A stretch of DNA of 64,000 nt from Caenorhabditis remanei. Lineage: Eukaryota > Nematoda > Chromadorea > Rhabditida > Rhabditidae. This document shows, piece after piece, positions 46,892 to 59,636 of this stretch. The DNA is taken from contig NC_071328.1 in the NCBI RefSeq assembly GCF_010183535.1, positions 10,416,001-10,480,000 on the forward strand, given 5' to 3'. The translations under genes and the position numbers were made by a program. Below the pieces are notes generated by a model. The model searched no databases. It was not told where the DNA came from and saw only the letters and a program-made list of their open reading frames with translations. Position 1 is the stretch's first letter; each line of letters starts with the position of its first letter.

Positions 46892-47949
46892 CTAAAAACC
46901 TCTTTTTACTATATTTCTCCATTTAAAAAGCTCTCACTATCGAATGATCCTCAACTCTCCGTTGTTGTTCCTTGATTTTTTTTTCCAAGATATCATGTGA
47001 TACACTCATTGACACTCTATCATTCGACCCATTTGACCCAGGATTTCCTCCTACGCGGCGGGGGTAAACTCAAGAAAAATGAAGAGAATAAAGATTATGA
47101 ATGTTGGAGTTTGATGTAGTGATCACTCGATATGAAACAGAGATCTTGATCACTCAGTGGGATTTTACAAAGGAGAATTAAGATCGATACTCTATTGAAA
47201 CTCATGTTTTAGTGTTTTTTTTTTGTTAAAATATCCTCATATTCGTCAAAAGGTTTCGATATAAGTCCAAAAAAGGCTATAGTTCTGCAGTTCCTAACGG
47301 TGTTTTTAGGAAACAAGTCTTCTTTTCAAAAATCGATGGAAATGCGAAATATGAATGGAAAGATCGTATTCATGTTGGCAATTTCTAGAATAAAATGAAC
47401 GAGTGAAAATCTATTTTATTCCCAAAATAAACACAGATTAATGGACGAATTGAACAACAAGAATTTAACTTGACATAACTAGAAATTTGCGAAAATTGAG
47501 AATTCTTGTTTTGTTGTTGTCAAAAATTTCGAAATTTTGTAGCTGCAAAAGTCAGAAAGAGTGTTTTCTATTTTTGCATTCTGGCAATATTTGATCAACA
47601 ACTCGCCGCCCATCTACAGTATCCCTTCTTCTACCAATTCAACCATCTGCTAATTGATGACTTGCCGATTCCATCATCTTTTGCAACACCCTCTCTTTCT
47701 GATCTCTACCTAGATATATTCTCGCTGCTCCGAGAGAAAGAAAGAGAGAATTGCTGTGCCATTCGCCCCCAGTAATCCATTAATGTTTTTGAGAAACCTC
47801 CGAAATATTAGAGAGTGTCACTTTTCGAGAGATTGAGAGAAAAGTTACAACGCTCTGGAACAGCTGCGTGTCGTCTCTGAAGACGAAGAGACGATGGGAG
47901 CACATCCGAACTTTGTTGACCAAACAACTAACAAACATTCTGAAGACGG

Positions 47950-47974
47950 AGAAGAAGAAGAAGAAGAAGAAGAA
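47950..47974. repeat. (GAA)n microsatellite
   Basis: Eight consecutive GAA/AAG units. Non-coding position, about 180 bases downstream of the calponin gene stop. Confidence 0.8.
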
Positions 47975-48151
47975 GATTCTGGATCAGTGGCCACTTTTTA
48001 TTTTTTGTTTTGTACAACAAGGAAGAGACAAAAATCATATTATTAGGACATGAGAAGGTATTTTGTGGACAGAGAAAAGAAAGAAAGCGGGGGCTTGGCC
48101 ATTGAAGAATCAGATGATTGGAAATTTGGAATTGTTGGAGAAACTGGCAAT

Positions 48152-48735
48152 CTAGAATGGATGGCTCTTTCCGGCCTTTTGGAGCTGAAAAATGAAAAAG
48201 TTTGTTAGATGAAACTGGAGTTTTGAAAAGAAACTTACGATTCTTCCGAGGGAGAGAAGAGTAATACAAACAGAGAAGAGATCACGTCCTTCGGTGAGTT
48301 CAACAGATTGGAACGTCTCCTCATTTGGAACTCCTTGCTTCTTGGCGAACTCGACGAAGGCGTTGATGTTCTCCATACAAGCGAAGGTTGAGATTGGCTT
48401 CTGAACCTTTTTCACTGATCCGGCTTCAAGTCCATTGGCAAGTCTGAAAATCGAGAATAAAATTGAGTTTTTAAGAAAGAAAAAGAAGAAAAAACATACT
48501 TGCAAAGGAGGGTTCCGTCCTTAAGGAGATTGTGGAAGTTGTCACGTTCTCCAGAAGTGGAGATGTTCTCTCCGGAAACCTTCTTGATCCATTCGAGAAG
48601 AAGAGCAGCTTCCTCCTTGATGAATTTGGATTCTTGCTGAAAAAAGGAAGCAATTATGAGATAAGGATTCTGAATAATTGTTACCTTTTGACGGACAGCG
48701 AATCCGATTCCTCCGGCAGTGGTGCGGTTGGCCAT
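48152..48735 (-). CDS. cpn-3: calponin/transgelin-type single CH-domain protein
   Basis: Four minus-strand exons (48735-48685, 48636-48500, 48443-48239, 48184-48152) encode 141 residues beginning [17 protein letters not shown]. Almost the whole protein is one type-3 calponin-homology domain: [16 protein letters not shown], the [18 protein letters not shown] core, [19 protein letters not shown] and [17 protein letters not shown]. Such proteins bind and stabilise actin filaments, in nematodes mostly in muscle. The usual C-terminal calponin repeat is absent apart from a short tail. The symbol is assigned from similarity and from its position beside the alanyl-tRNA synthetase gene, as remembered for C. 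elegans F28H1; treat it as likely, not proven. Confidence 0.87.
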
Positions 48736-49873
48736 GGTGATTTGGAGTGTGTGAAACTGAGTGTCTTGGAAATAAAGACAATGAGCTTCTGCTCTCTTCT
48801 ATCCTTTCTTTTATCAGATGCTCAAGCTCCGCCCACTTTCGGGAAGCTCCCGGGAGCCAATTGCTCTTGGACGTCTGGTTTCTCCGAGAGGAAATAGTAT
48901 GAAAAAGTTGTTGCGGGGGAGAGAAATGGAAGGAAGATCGATGATGACGTGGTGTTTTGAAAAAGAAAATAGTGGGTGGCGAAACGAAACGATGATGATC
49001 CGAGAAACGAACGGACCAATGGTGTCTGACTCACTTTGTGTTGTAAAATAGGGGAAGAATTTCGAAATATTTTGAAACAGATCAGTGTATCCCCATTCTA
49101 TGGCATTCAACTCATTCGGATCCTCCCAATTTGTGATGTTCAAAGTTTCAAAAGTGCTCAAAACACATTCATTTATTCACTGCTCCGATAGCATGTTGGT
49201 TTCGAGTGAAATAATTCTTGGGCACATTATTACAGCAAGATTTCAATTAATCCAGTCTGAATAGGTTCACCAGCTTTTGAGAAGAAATTGAAACCGTATC
49301 GAACCGATTTTCCATCATTTTCCCAATGTTACACAACAAAAATATCTGCAAATAACGCAGTTTTGCATTACAATCTACTTCTAGCCATCTGGAATCCATC
49401 GCCCTAATCGTGCCGTTCAATCCCTTCGTTTCGTCTCTTCTTCCTCGTTGTAATGATCTGTTCTTCCACATAACCACAAATTGGATCCGTCCCGTTGTGC
49501 TGTGTAAATAATGACGTGGCATTCTCCTCACAGAACCATCCGGAACTTGTTGGTTGACAGGACGAAAAGCACTTCTTTTTTTGAAGACGAAGCAGAGGTG
49601 TTTATCAGAAGAGAGCAGCTGTCTCCTGTCGAGTCCAACCCACTCAAAATTGTTTTTCGTGAAGGTTTTGAAAAAATGTTTGACCTCTTTGTTTACTGCA
49701 TAAAAATTTCCAATACACCAACAAAAACCAGAAAAGAAAATAATGAATGAGTGGGGAGAGAAACTATAATGCAACAGACAACAATAAATAGAGAAAAAAT
49801 AGGCAGATATGAAGGAAGAAAAAGCAGGAAGAATCAAATTGGAGGCCTCAAAAATTAATAAAATAAGGATAAC
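48736..49873. other. intergenic between the calponin gene and aars-2
   Basis: About 1.1 kb that should hold the calponin promoter and the aars-2 3' UTR. Overlapping frames on both strands (48814-49161, 49247-49837) show no domain and change frame freely, so none is called. Confidence 0.45.
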
Positions 49874-52800
49874 TTAATTGATTGCAGCGAGAGCGAACTT
49901 CTGAGCCAATTCGACAGCAGCATCTAATTTATCGACGTTTTCTCCGGTCAGTTGAGCATTTGCGTCCTTTCCACCACCTTTTCCACCGAGAACAGTACAA
50001 ACTTCATTGACCCATTCGTTGGCTTTCAAACTGCTCACTAATGACTGAAACATAACATATGAATGAAATTTAAGCAGTGTTTATCCAACTCACCTTATCA
50101 ACTTTAGCGAGGCAAAGAACTTTTCCGGTGTCTTCATTAACTGAAAATGCCATAACAGCTTTGGTGTCCTTGAGAAGTTTCAGGGCATTGTCAATGGCTT
50201 TACTGTTTGCATTCGATGTGAACACATGAACGAGCACAGCTGGTTGCTCTGAAGCAGCAGCAAGTTCTTTGGCTTCTCCAAGAACCTTCTCGGCGACAGC
50301 AGCCTGTTGGGCTTTTGAGTAACCATCCATGTCCTTCTGGACATCTTTGGCCTTCTTACGAAGAGAATCTTTCCGCCAGGATGGAAGCAGGGCCCCGTTG
50401 GCTTCATCGACAATTTCTTGAATCTTCTTCTGAAGCTCCTTGAATTTGTCCTTGTTGGCCAAAAGCTCCTGGTTCTTGGCGTGTTTTGACTCTTCCACTA
50501 GGCGAGCCTCCAGGCGATCAGCTCTAGCGATGGCTCTATCGGCTTCCGGTCCGGTCAATGCAACAATGCGCCGAATTCCTTTGGCAATGGCTTCCTCCGA
50601 CGAGATAACGATGCGGCCAATATGGGACACATTTTGAAGATGGCTGAAAGCTTCAGATAAAACTGATGCGCAATAAGAAAATCCACTTACGTTCCTCCAC
50701 AGAATTCGACAGTGGTATTTTGTCCTTCTGGAGCATCAGGATTCTGGAGAAGTTGTTCAACTGAAGTTCCAACTGCAACAACTCGAACTGGGTCCGGATA
50801 AGTCTCATCGAACATTGCACGAAGTCCGTTGATTTTTTTAGCATCAGCAAGTGGGGAGTTCTTAGCGTAAACTTGTCCTTTGGTATTAATCAATTGTTGA
50901 GCATACTCTTCAGCTTGTTTGACCTGCTCTGATGTCATGGCGGCCTTGTTGGTGAAATCGAATCTCATGCGATCTGGGGCAACAAGAGATCCTTTTTGAT
51001 CAGAATCAGCAAGGACCTTTCGAAGAGCATAATTGAGTACGTGTGTTCCGGTATGGTTTTTCATAATCAACTGCTTACGATCCTCATCAAATCTTTGATT
51101 AACATCGTCTCCAATTTTGAAATTTCCCTCAGAAGATCCAACTAGAACGATATATCCTCCACGAACTTGACAGTTGCTAACATTGAATTCATTTGATTCA
51201 TCGTTTACTTTCGTCAGAACTCCGACGTCATAAATTTGACCTCCTTGTTCAGCATAGAAGTTTGTACGATCAAGAAGAATAGCACCTTCTTCTCCAGCAA
51301 CAAGCTCGTCAACGAACTTTCCATCACGGCGAATAGCAAGAATCTTTCCAACGCATGGTTCAAATTCTGAAAATAAATTTTTTTTAGCTTTAAGTATTAA
51401 TTAGTAGAAGAGACTCACTGTAGACTGCATCAGCCCCTTCTCCTGTGAATGAGTAGGCGTATTTTGGTGTATCATCAGTGGTAGGAACTCCCTTCTGCTG
51501 TAAATCGGCCAAGGCATGAACATCCAAATCAAGAGTATCGCGGAACTTTCCGGTTCCAGCTGAAGAAGTTTCGATAGCCTTCTTCCGAGCCTCTTCGAAT
51601 GCAGTAAGATCAACGGACAATCCTTTTTCTTCGGCCATTAATTGGGTCAAATCAGCTGGGAATCCATAAGTGTCATACAGTCTCCATGCAACATCTCCTG
51701 GGAAAGTTTTTGTTCCTGCTGGGAGGGAGTCGACAGCCCTTTGGAAAAGAACACGTCCACGAGAAAGTGTTTTCAAGAACTGCTTCTCCTCGTCGTTGAT
51801 GATATCCATAACAGTTTCTGGATCACGACTGAGTTCTGGGAATGTTTCGCCGAGAATTGAGATGACGACGGGAACGAGAGAAGCGAAGAACCCTGGTTGT
51901 GCATTCAATTTTTCTGTGGCGTAACGAACTCCACGACGAAGAATACGGCGGAGAACATATCCTCTTCCGGAATTATCTGGACGTCCTCCATCAGAAAGAG
52001 CGATTGTGAGAGTTCTGATGTGATCAGCAACTACACGATAAGCCATATCGATTCCATCTTTATCATCATCTCCGATGTGTCCTGTGTAAGCGCGAACACC
52101 GCTTCCTTTGTTGATTGCTTGAAAGATTGGTTGGAAAATATCGGTATCGTAGTTACTGGTCTTGTCCTGCATAACAGCAATCAAACGCTCGAGTCCAAGT
52201 CCACAATCAATGTGTTTAGCTGGCAATGGCTTCAGGGATCCTCCTTCTTCACGATTGAATTGAATAAAAACGAGATTCCAGATTTCAACAACCATCGGAT
52301 CATCAGCATTGACCAAATGGGAAGCATCTCGGTTTCCGATACGGTCATAGTGAATTTCAGAACATGGCCCGCATGGTCCAACGTCTCCCATCTCCCAGAA
52401 ATTGTCTTTCATTCCGAAGTTCAAGATTCGTTCGTCTGGAACTCCGACGGACCTCCAGATTTCTCGAGCTTCGGAATCAGCTGGAACACCAGTTGCCTCA
52501 TCACCGCCAAAAACGGAAACATATAGTCTTTCAGATGGAATTCCATAAACGGTAGTGAGGAGTTCCCAGGCCCAAGTGATGATTTCTTTCTGAAAACGAA
52601 CAATAATTTTGAATACATAACAACTCGCTTTGTTACCTTGAAATAGTCACCGAATGACCAATTACCAAGCATTTCGAAGTAGGTGTGATGGTAGACATCC
52701 TTACCAACATCATCCAAGTCGTTGTGCTTACCTCCGGCACGGATACATTTTTGAGTGTTCACAGCTCTCTTGAGTTTAGCCAAATCACTGTTTGGATCAG

Positions 52801-53017
52801 CAATTCCGAGGAAAAGAGGTTTGAACTGTAAATTATTAATATATTATAGCATAAGTGTTATTGAATATCTCACTTGATTCATTCCAGCATTAGCGAAAAG
52901 AAGAGTTGGGTCATCGTGTGGAATAACAGATGATGAATGAACGTAGGTGTGTTCTTTCTTCTCTTTGAAGAAGTTGATGAATGTCGAACGAACCTCAGAG
53001 GCAGTAAGATGCTTCAT
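49874..53017 (-). CDS. aars-2: cytosolic alanyl-tRNA synthetase
   Basis: Six exons (53017-52874, 52825-52637, 52589-51419, 51366-50691, 50643-50094, 50044-49874) sum to exactly 966 codons plus stop, the usual size for eukaryotic AlaRS. It charges tRNA-Ala in the cytosol. The class II catalytic core covers the N-terminal part: [19 protein letters not shown], the ATP-binding motif 2 region [30 protein letters not shown], and [11 protein letters not shown] further on. The editing domain shows [12 protein letters not shown] and the downstream CGGTH zinc-site motif, so mischarged Ser/Gly-tRNA can be cleared. The C-Ala domain ends with the [12 protein letters not shown] motif. No mitochondrial targeting leader is visible after the start [17 protein letters not shown], and cytosolic location is inferred from that. 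Confidence 0.96.
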
Positions 53018-53783
53018 GGTTACCCAAAAGAAATTTTACTCTGTAAAAGTTTTACTTTTGAACATAATTATTTTTTTGAAACGATTGAGAAGCAGTCATC
53101 TTACGAGAAATTTCGCAACATAAACAAGATTTGGGTGCGAAATGGGTGCGATAAAAGAAAAGCTGTACAAAGAGAAATTGAAACACTGAGTGGATAGTTG
53201 CGGAAGTACGGAAAACAAGAAATTCGCGGAAACGAATGAAAATAGACGCTAGATGCGACAATTGTTCGCATTGGGCGGGCAGAGTCAGATTGCAACTGCG
53301 GCGCGCTATGCTTCAAAGAGGAGGGAGAATATTATTTTCAAGCTTGGAAAAAATTCTTAATGAATTTCCGCGAGCTTGAGGACTTCAAGATTTCTTTAAT
53401 CAAAAAAATTGAAATCTCGAAAATTTTTCTACCCGCAAACACCACGACGTACAAATGCACACAATGTATCTAGCACTTACTTATCGCATGTAGATATACA
53501 GTTTGGGTGAAAAAGCATAGATTTTAATCAGAAATATGGAAGACTATGGGAAGTGTCAAACTGGACCACAAATGATAGATCTGGCACATATCAATTTTTG
53601 CCCAAGTCATGGCAATTACTACGTGAACGTTTCTCAAAGTCTGTTAACCCTGTAATAACCCTGTAATCCACATTTTCCTTCAAAAATTAGTTCTTTGCCG
53701 TAAATGGTTCATTTCACATAAATTTATGAAATTGATAGAAGACTAAACGAAAACGAGCTAGTCTTCAAAAATTATTCAAGCTA
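53018..53783. promoter_or_regulatory. divergent intergenic region (aars-2 / SH2-kinase)
   Basis: The two genes diverge from this 766-bp stretch, which must hold both promoters. The aars-2 side contains TTGTTCGCATTGGGCGGGCAG-type GC-rich sequence near 53260-53320, unusual for the AT-rich surroundings. No other feature was recognised. Confidence 0.4.
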
Positions 53784-55868
53784 ATGGCAAGAAAGGTTAG
53801 TCTTGTGTTGAACTTGAGTTAGATGTCTCAATACATTCCAGGAATTTGATCAAAGAGTGAACAAAGAAATGGGCACTCAAGAGGAAGAATTTTCAGCTCG
53901 AGGTCACGATAAAAAAGAAGAAAAAACGGTGGATAATCGTAAAAAAGGGGCGAGGACAGTTGATCAAAATGAGAAAGAACCTAAAACGGCAGTAGGGAAA
54001 AAAGGAGATAAATGTGGACTGAAACAGTCTCCAATGTCTCCAGCAACTCCAACTCCAAAGGGGACACCGAATAAGATAAAGTGTGAGGCAACAAAAAATG
54101 AAGCAAGTAATAAAGGAAAGAAGGTATTCATAGTACTGAACTGGGAGTCATTATGAACTTCTACATCTTCAGAACAATTCTCAAATGGAACAACTGAAAG
54201 ATCGATCTCAAATGTCAACATATGGTTCAGCTAATCCCAAAACAACGACTCATGATTTTCAATGGTTGGAGGAATACATCACCAAAATGCCATGTTTTCA
54301 CGGATTCATTGGGAGAGAAGATTTGATGTGTCTACTGAAAAATGTTGGTGATTATCTTATCCGAATATCAGTTCAAGCGAACAGGCAAGAAGTTGAAAAA
54401 CGGAAGAAAAATCAACAAGATGTAAAGGTTTTGGTGAATTTGAGTAGGGAGAAATGTGCAAAAAAAGAAAAAGAACGAGAAGCAAAAGAAGCAAAATTGG
54501 CTGCGATTGGAGATGTTGGACGACGGGAATTTGTGATTTCTGTTTATTGCAGTGAGTGATTCAGAAGATTACATTAGCATACTGTACTTTTTTTCAGAAG
54601 ACAAAGGAACACAATCACCCAACAAACCAGTGTACACGCCAATACGTAACTTGGTTATCAAAAGAGATAATGGATTGATTCATGTCGAACCACTTAAAAA
54701 GTTCAAGACACTTCCTGAGTTCTTCGCACATTATCTGAAAAACACGGGGATTTGTAAAGAGGTATTTAATTTATTTTTCAAGGAAAAGAGACTAGAAACA
54801 GTTAATATATTTTTCCAGACTGACTTCCAACTTCTCAATCCAATCGGTCTCTCTAATTGGGAGTTTGTTCACGAAGATGTCGATTTACAAGCGAAGAAAT
54901 TAGGGGAAGGGGCTTTTGGGGAGGTTCGAGTCGGTAAAATGAAGATCAAGACGACGAAGAAGATGGTTGAAGTCGCAGTGAAGATGTTGAAGAATTCAGA
55001 TGTAGTGACGAGAGAACAAGTGTCTGAACTGTTGCACGAAGCACGTGTAATGAGAATAATGGATCACAAAAATGTTTTGAGAAGTTATGGAATAGCAGTG
55101 GTTCGGGAACCATTGTATCTGATGACTGAGTTGTGTGCTTGTAAGTTTTCTCAAATTTTCCAAGAACTAGTTTCATGAATTTCCCAGGCGGTGCTCTTCG
55201 AGAGTATCTTGATGAGAATAAAGATACAGTAACCTTAGCCGAGAAACTTTCATTTGTACTTGGTGCAGCACGAGGAGTTGAATATCTTCATTCACAAAGA
55301 ACGATTCATCGAGACTTGGCTGTTCGAAACATTTTATTATCGGAGGATAAAACGGTAAAATAAAATATGAAAGTTCTTCAATCTCATCATATTTTCAGCC
55401 CAAAGTATCAGATTTTGGATTGGCAAAAGTGACGGATCGATACGAAATGAAAGAAAAGTGCAAGATTCCGGTCCGTTATCTGGCTCCAGAAACTCTTGAA
55501 ATTTTCATTTTCACACCGAAAACTGACGTTTTCTCGTTCGGATGCGTGATTTGGGAAATTTATGAAAATGGCCATCAACCGCATGACGGAAAAAATGCGC
55601 AAACGATTAGGAACTTGGTAGTGATTCTATATTGAACTGAAACAGATTTTCTGTTTTTAGACCAAAAAGAGCCAATTCCTCAAGTTGACCAATTCTGCTC
55701 CAGCAGAACTTCGTAAGCTTGTCGGTGAAAAAGTCTTCACTGCGGATCCAGAGAACCGATGTTCCATGACTACGGTAAATGTGAAAGATGTGCAGTAGTT
55801 TATATCGAGTTGTTCAGATTGTGCAGTGTGTTGAAAATATCGAGAAACCAGCTGCTGGAGCGAAGTGA
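53784..55868 (+). CDS. SH2-domain non-receptor tyrosine kinase (Fer/Fes-like nematode family)
   Basis: Nine exons (53784-53795, 53842-54123, 54173-54551, 54598-54761, 54819-55140, 55188-55354, 55399-55617, 55661-55774, 55818-55868) sum to 569 codons plus stop. A Lys/Glu/Thr-rich disordered leader of about 120 residues precedes an SH2 domain (about 128-270) with the phosphotyrosine-binding Arg in DYLIRIS. A long charged insertion KKEKEREAKEAK lies within it. The kinase domain has the Gly loop GEGAFGEV, VAVKML with the catalytic Lys, HRDLAVRN (HRDLAARN in most tyrosine kinases), SDFGLAK and LAPETLE, so it should be active. Small SH2-kinases of this layout are expanded in nematodes and many are expressed in the male germ line. 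The first exon (MARK) is short and rests on phase and the ATG. Confidence 0.88.
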
Positions 55869-56155
55869 CATTGGGATATAACCTTTTATTACTATTTTTG
55901 TTTCGGAAGTAAACTTTCTATTTTATAACTTTAACATTTACTGTGGAGAAGTGATCAAGATTATGGTCATGTGATTAGTCTTGGGAAGGTATCAGCTCAA
56001 ATTCACTGAAATATAATGGAAACTCGTCATGTCTTTATAAATTCATTTTCTCTGTGAACTCTCTGGATTAATCAAAAAGTATTCATTAAAAACCGTGAAC
56101 TTCAGTTCAGAACTACGGGAAAAACAGTTTTGTATTATCCAAAATTCATTTCGAG

Positions 56156-56689
56156 ATGAACTTCACTGGGAACGGAATGACACACAAATGGGGATCAGTT
56201 AGACAAGAAACCATTAGAAAGGAAAATGTAAGCATGAATCAAACGTTTGATTCAACATCCTTCTGTTTCAGAGTGAAGATTTGCAGTCTTGCATTGATGT
56301 TGGACAGATAATGGAGAAGGTTCAAAGAGACAATTATATCGTAAGTTTGATTGATGAGGATCTCAATCAGACAATTATTAACAGCGTCAACAAAAAGCAA
56401 TTGAGCAAACTGAAGGCGTTTCGAATAACTTGATGAATTGGAAAAAATCAAATGATATGGACATGCAATCACTAGAGAATCAGATGGAATTACTCAAAAA
56501 GAGAAGAGAACAAATCCGTCAAAACTCGACAGAAATGACTATTTTGGCGTCTCAGTTGAGAAAGAGATTGAATCAAATTGATGAGATGAAGAACGAGAGC
56601 CGACAATTATTTAGAGATGAAGGTTACTGTAGTCATTCAATTAGATAGTTTTTTTAATGGAGTTTTTTTCAGAGGAAATGCAAAGTTGA
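56156..56689 (+). CDS. small coiled-coil protein, function unknown
   Basis: Four exons (56156-56227, 56272-56340, 56385-56622, 56673-56689) encode 131 residues with consistent phases. Residues from about 75 onward form a predicted coiled coil rich in Gln, Glu, Lys and Leu (SLENQMELLKKRREQIRQNS, then MTILASQLRKRLNQIDEMK). No membrane segment or signal peptide follows, so although the heptads recall a SNARE helix there is no tail anchor. It lies 287 bases downstream of the SH2-kinase on the same strand, close enough for a shared operon. I do not recognise a family. Confidence 0.65.
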
Positions 56690-57781
56690 TATCCAGTCCG
56701 ACAGAATGAGAGATTCGAATGACTGTTCGATGTAATAAACTTGTACTTTTTGATCATTTCCTTCACTAGTTCTCACACTCAACCGGTTTCCGTCTGCCGA
56801 ATGAGTAATTTTGTACTTTTGGGGTTATTGAACAGGTTAAATAGTCTTTGAATCATTTATCAACTCAGCAGAAAAAACAACTGTTTCTTCTCCACAATTC
56901 TAAGAACTGAACCAATAAGATCAACCATCATTCATTTAATTCTTTCTCATTTTTTTCTGATTCTTCCCATCATCTTTTCCGTTTCTCCCATTTCGGTGTT
57001 TCCTCCTCCGTGTTGTCTTCTAATGTGCTCAAATCCTATTGTGTTCATGTTCGTTGTCGCCACCTATCGTATTTCGACGGAAAAGAAGAAGAAGAAGAAC
57101 ACATGTTTACATGCGGAATGGGCGGAACTCAAGAGAAATACATGTAGAAAGTGCGAATGCTCATCATTCTTCGCTTTGAGACCATATTTGGATTCTTGTA
57201 ACGTTTAATCTGGTTTTAGGGGAGAGAGAGCTGGAAATGGGTAGTGTAGATTCCGTCCTCTTACTTTGACATTTTTCTGCAGTCACACAAAATGTCTGTT
57301 TCCAGATCTTTTTATATTCTCGAACTACAGTAATATTATTCGATATTCTACCATCTCTCTCTCGATACTTAGCAGCGAATATACACTTTTACATATCTGA
57401 CCTGAATTCTCAAAGCAATAATTTCCTTTATTTGTTTACCCCTTTTTCGTAAAGTTGTTCACCTTTCCTTTAGTAATTCCAGTTCCATTTTCTCATTTTG
57501 ACTCATTCTGTATTCCCCTTTTTCCAATTTTATGTACTCCTAGCTTCTGTCTTCCACTGAAAAAGTTTTCTAAAACTTAGTGTAATTTCAATTACAGATT
57601 CTCACACGACGAAACGAAAAACTACTAGAAAAAGAATAAGAAGAATACAAAATTAAAATTGAGAAAAAAGAAGTCGAAGAGCAAACAGAAGAAAGACAAT
57701 TCGAACAAAGACTGTCTCAGAAGAGAAAGAAGAAAAATCTTTCCGACGCATTTGTTTGTGTCTGTCGTTTTCAACTCCAGC
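56690..57781. other. intergenic, promoter of the MARVEL-like gene
   Basis: No gene supported. C/T-rich stretches occur from 56890 to 57000 and near 57470-57590. The frame at 56996-57208 is short and unmatched. Purine-rich DNA at 57630-57770 probably belongs to the 5' UTR of the gene that follows. Confidence 0.4.
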
Positions 57782-59636
57782 ATGACCAACGGTAGGTTTT
57801 TGTCACTTTTTGGTTTCTGTGATATGTGGCGGTCAATATTGTCGGAACTATTTGTAGTACGAGATGACCGGAATGATACATGAAACTTATGGATTCTTTC
57901 AGAGAAGGTTGGAAAAATAAAAATTGCTCCTTAAAGAAGACTCACGAAATTTTATAGTTTAGACTTTTCAGACCAGTTTTGAAAAAAAAATTATTGAGAA
58001 ATAATCAGTGCTTCTGGTACGGAAACAGCAGTACACCTTTTTCATCACATTTGGTTTCAGGAGACAACGTATCAATTGTGACACTTGACCCTGTTGCTGA
58101 TGGTATTAAATCAACGCATACTGTAACTATATATCCAGAAGCCTTGGTAAATGCTGAACCAACAATAGAGGCTCCAAGTCCTCCTCCATTACCCCCTCCA
58201 ATCCAGAAATCAGCCATTATTACACTGGATCCAACGAATATTCTTCAGGTATGCGAAAAAATGCTTATCTTATTTCCTTTCCAGTAACTATATGTTATCT
58301 GTATCTTCCTGCTCAAAGTTCTAATTTCTGAAAGATGTCCGTGCTCATCAGCATCTATAATTGTTCTCCTATCAGAAATATCTCTTCAAATCCTCATCCT
58401 GTTAACTATGCAGTTGTCGTTTTTATCCACATTCTCTTCCTCTCTCACTCTTTCTCGCTCTTTCCGAATATTTTTTTCTTCGCTTCGGGTCCCCACACAA
58501 CACATTTCAACATGTGTCCTTCGATCATTTCTTTTTATCTCTTTTTCCTCTTTTCCTGATCATCTATCTTCTCTTCTCGTATCGGTGTAAAAGAGCAAAA
58601 GGATGCTCAACGAGAGTGGGGGCGGTTTTCTTTTCCATCTCAATTCCTGCTCCCTCCGTTTTTTGTTTTTGTTGTTGTTGATTCATCACGAATTCAAATT
58701 TTTAAAAATATTCATATGTGAAGCCTTCGCGTTTTTGATGACTCATTTGTATAGTTTCAGGACGAAGAACCGAAAATAAAAAAGGAAAAACAGAAGAAAA
58801 AAAATAACAATAAGAACGACAAGAACGAGAAGAAAATGTACGATTCACCACGTTATCAGACGACTACAACAGTTGTGGAGACAACTGAATACATTTCAAA
58901 TGATGGTCCAGCGGTTCGAGTGAGTTCATCAACTGAGAATCAGTTCTAAAGGTCTCTAATCCAGATCGAATTCCCACGTCTCGACTGTGAATACATCCGA
59001 ACTCTGGGGGGAATCATGAAGATTGTCTGTATCGTTCTGTGTCTTCTCACCTTTCTTTTTGTTATGATGGGACCTGCATACTACACAGGTATACTTTAAC
59101 TAAGAAACACCAAAAAACAAAGAGTTTTGATTCAGGAGTTGGATGGGCAACTTTCGTTTCATCGGTTGGAATTTTTGTGACAACTTCTCTTTTGACTCTC
59201 TACTTGTTCAGAGTTGTTGACAGCCTTCCATCAATTAACTGGATTGTATGCGTGAGTATAACAGAGTGATATTTCAGTGAAAGAGTTTTGAATTTCAGGA
59301 AATGGTATATTGCTTCGCTTGGGCCGTTTTCTTTTTTATCGCAGCATGTGTTCTTGCCGTCGCTTCTGCTCAATTCAAAGGAACATTCGCATGGGCAATT
59401 GCCGCTGTAAGTCATCATATTAACTAACTTCCACGTGTACCAAACTGTATTTCATCCAATTTTAATTGTTTCTAAAACATTTTATTCTCACGTTTCAGTT
59501 CTTTGGATTCGGAGCAATGTGTGCTTACGCATTCGATTGTTATCTCAAATTCCTTTCATGGCAGAACAATGAACGTGCAACAGGAGGCTCAAATCCAGTA
59601 GTCGTTCAACAACAGAGACGAAACAACTTTGTCTGA
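57782..59636 (+). CDS. four-transmembrane MARVEL-like membrane protein
   Basis: Seven exons (57782-57791, 58061-58248, 58761-58919, 58965-59088, 59136-59251, 59299-59406, 59499-59636) encode about 280 residues. The N-terminal cytoplasmic part contains a Pro-rich PSPPPLPPPIQ stretch and a Lys/Asn-rich segment. Four hydrophobic segments follow: IMKIVCIVLCLLTFLFVMMG, TFVSSVGIFVTTSLLTLYLF, a third in MVYCFAWAVFFFIAACVLAV and FFGFGAMCAYAFDCYLKFL. The polar C-terminal tail ends RRNNFV. This four-helix layout with short loops is typical of MARVEL proteins (CMTM/plasmolipin/occludin type), which act at membrane junctions and in vesicle traffic. An internal ATG at about 58836 (MYDSPRYQ) could start a shorter isoform. 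The first exon (MTNG) is the least certain. Confidence 0.75.

Larger units (their letters stand above)
43959..48151. other. 4.2-kb gene-poor interval
   Basis: No gene is supported. The part nearest 43959 presumably holds the promoter of the Q/N-rich gene. Also present are a GA microsatellite at about 44236-44252, a GAA/GAC-rich purine stretch at 45580-45640, a TIR element at 46578-46891 and a GAA repeat at 47950-47974. Frames at 44464-44745 (+) and 47506-47775 (+) are under 100 codons, lack motifs and have no clear splice partners. Confidence 0.5.

Noticed and set aside
47506..47775. 89-codon ORF with a Cys-rich start (plus strand)
   Set aside because: Short, in a gene-poor region, no splice partners and no motif beyond a hydrophobic stretch.
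56385..56622. SNARE assignment for the coiled-coil gene
   Set aside because: No C-terminal membrane anchor or lipidation site and no central Q/R layer recognisable.
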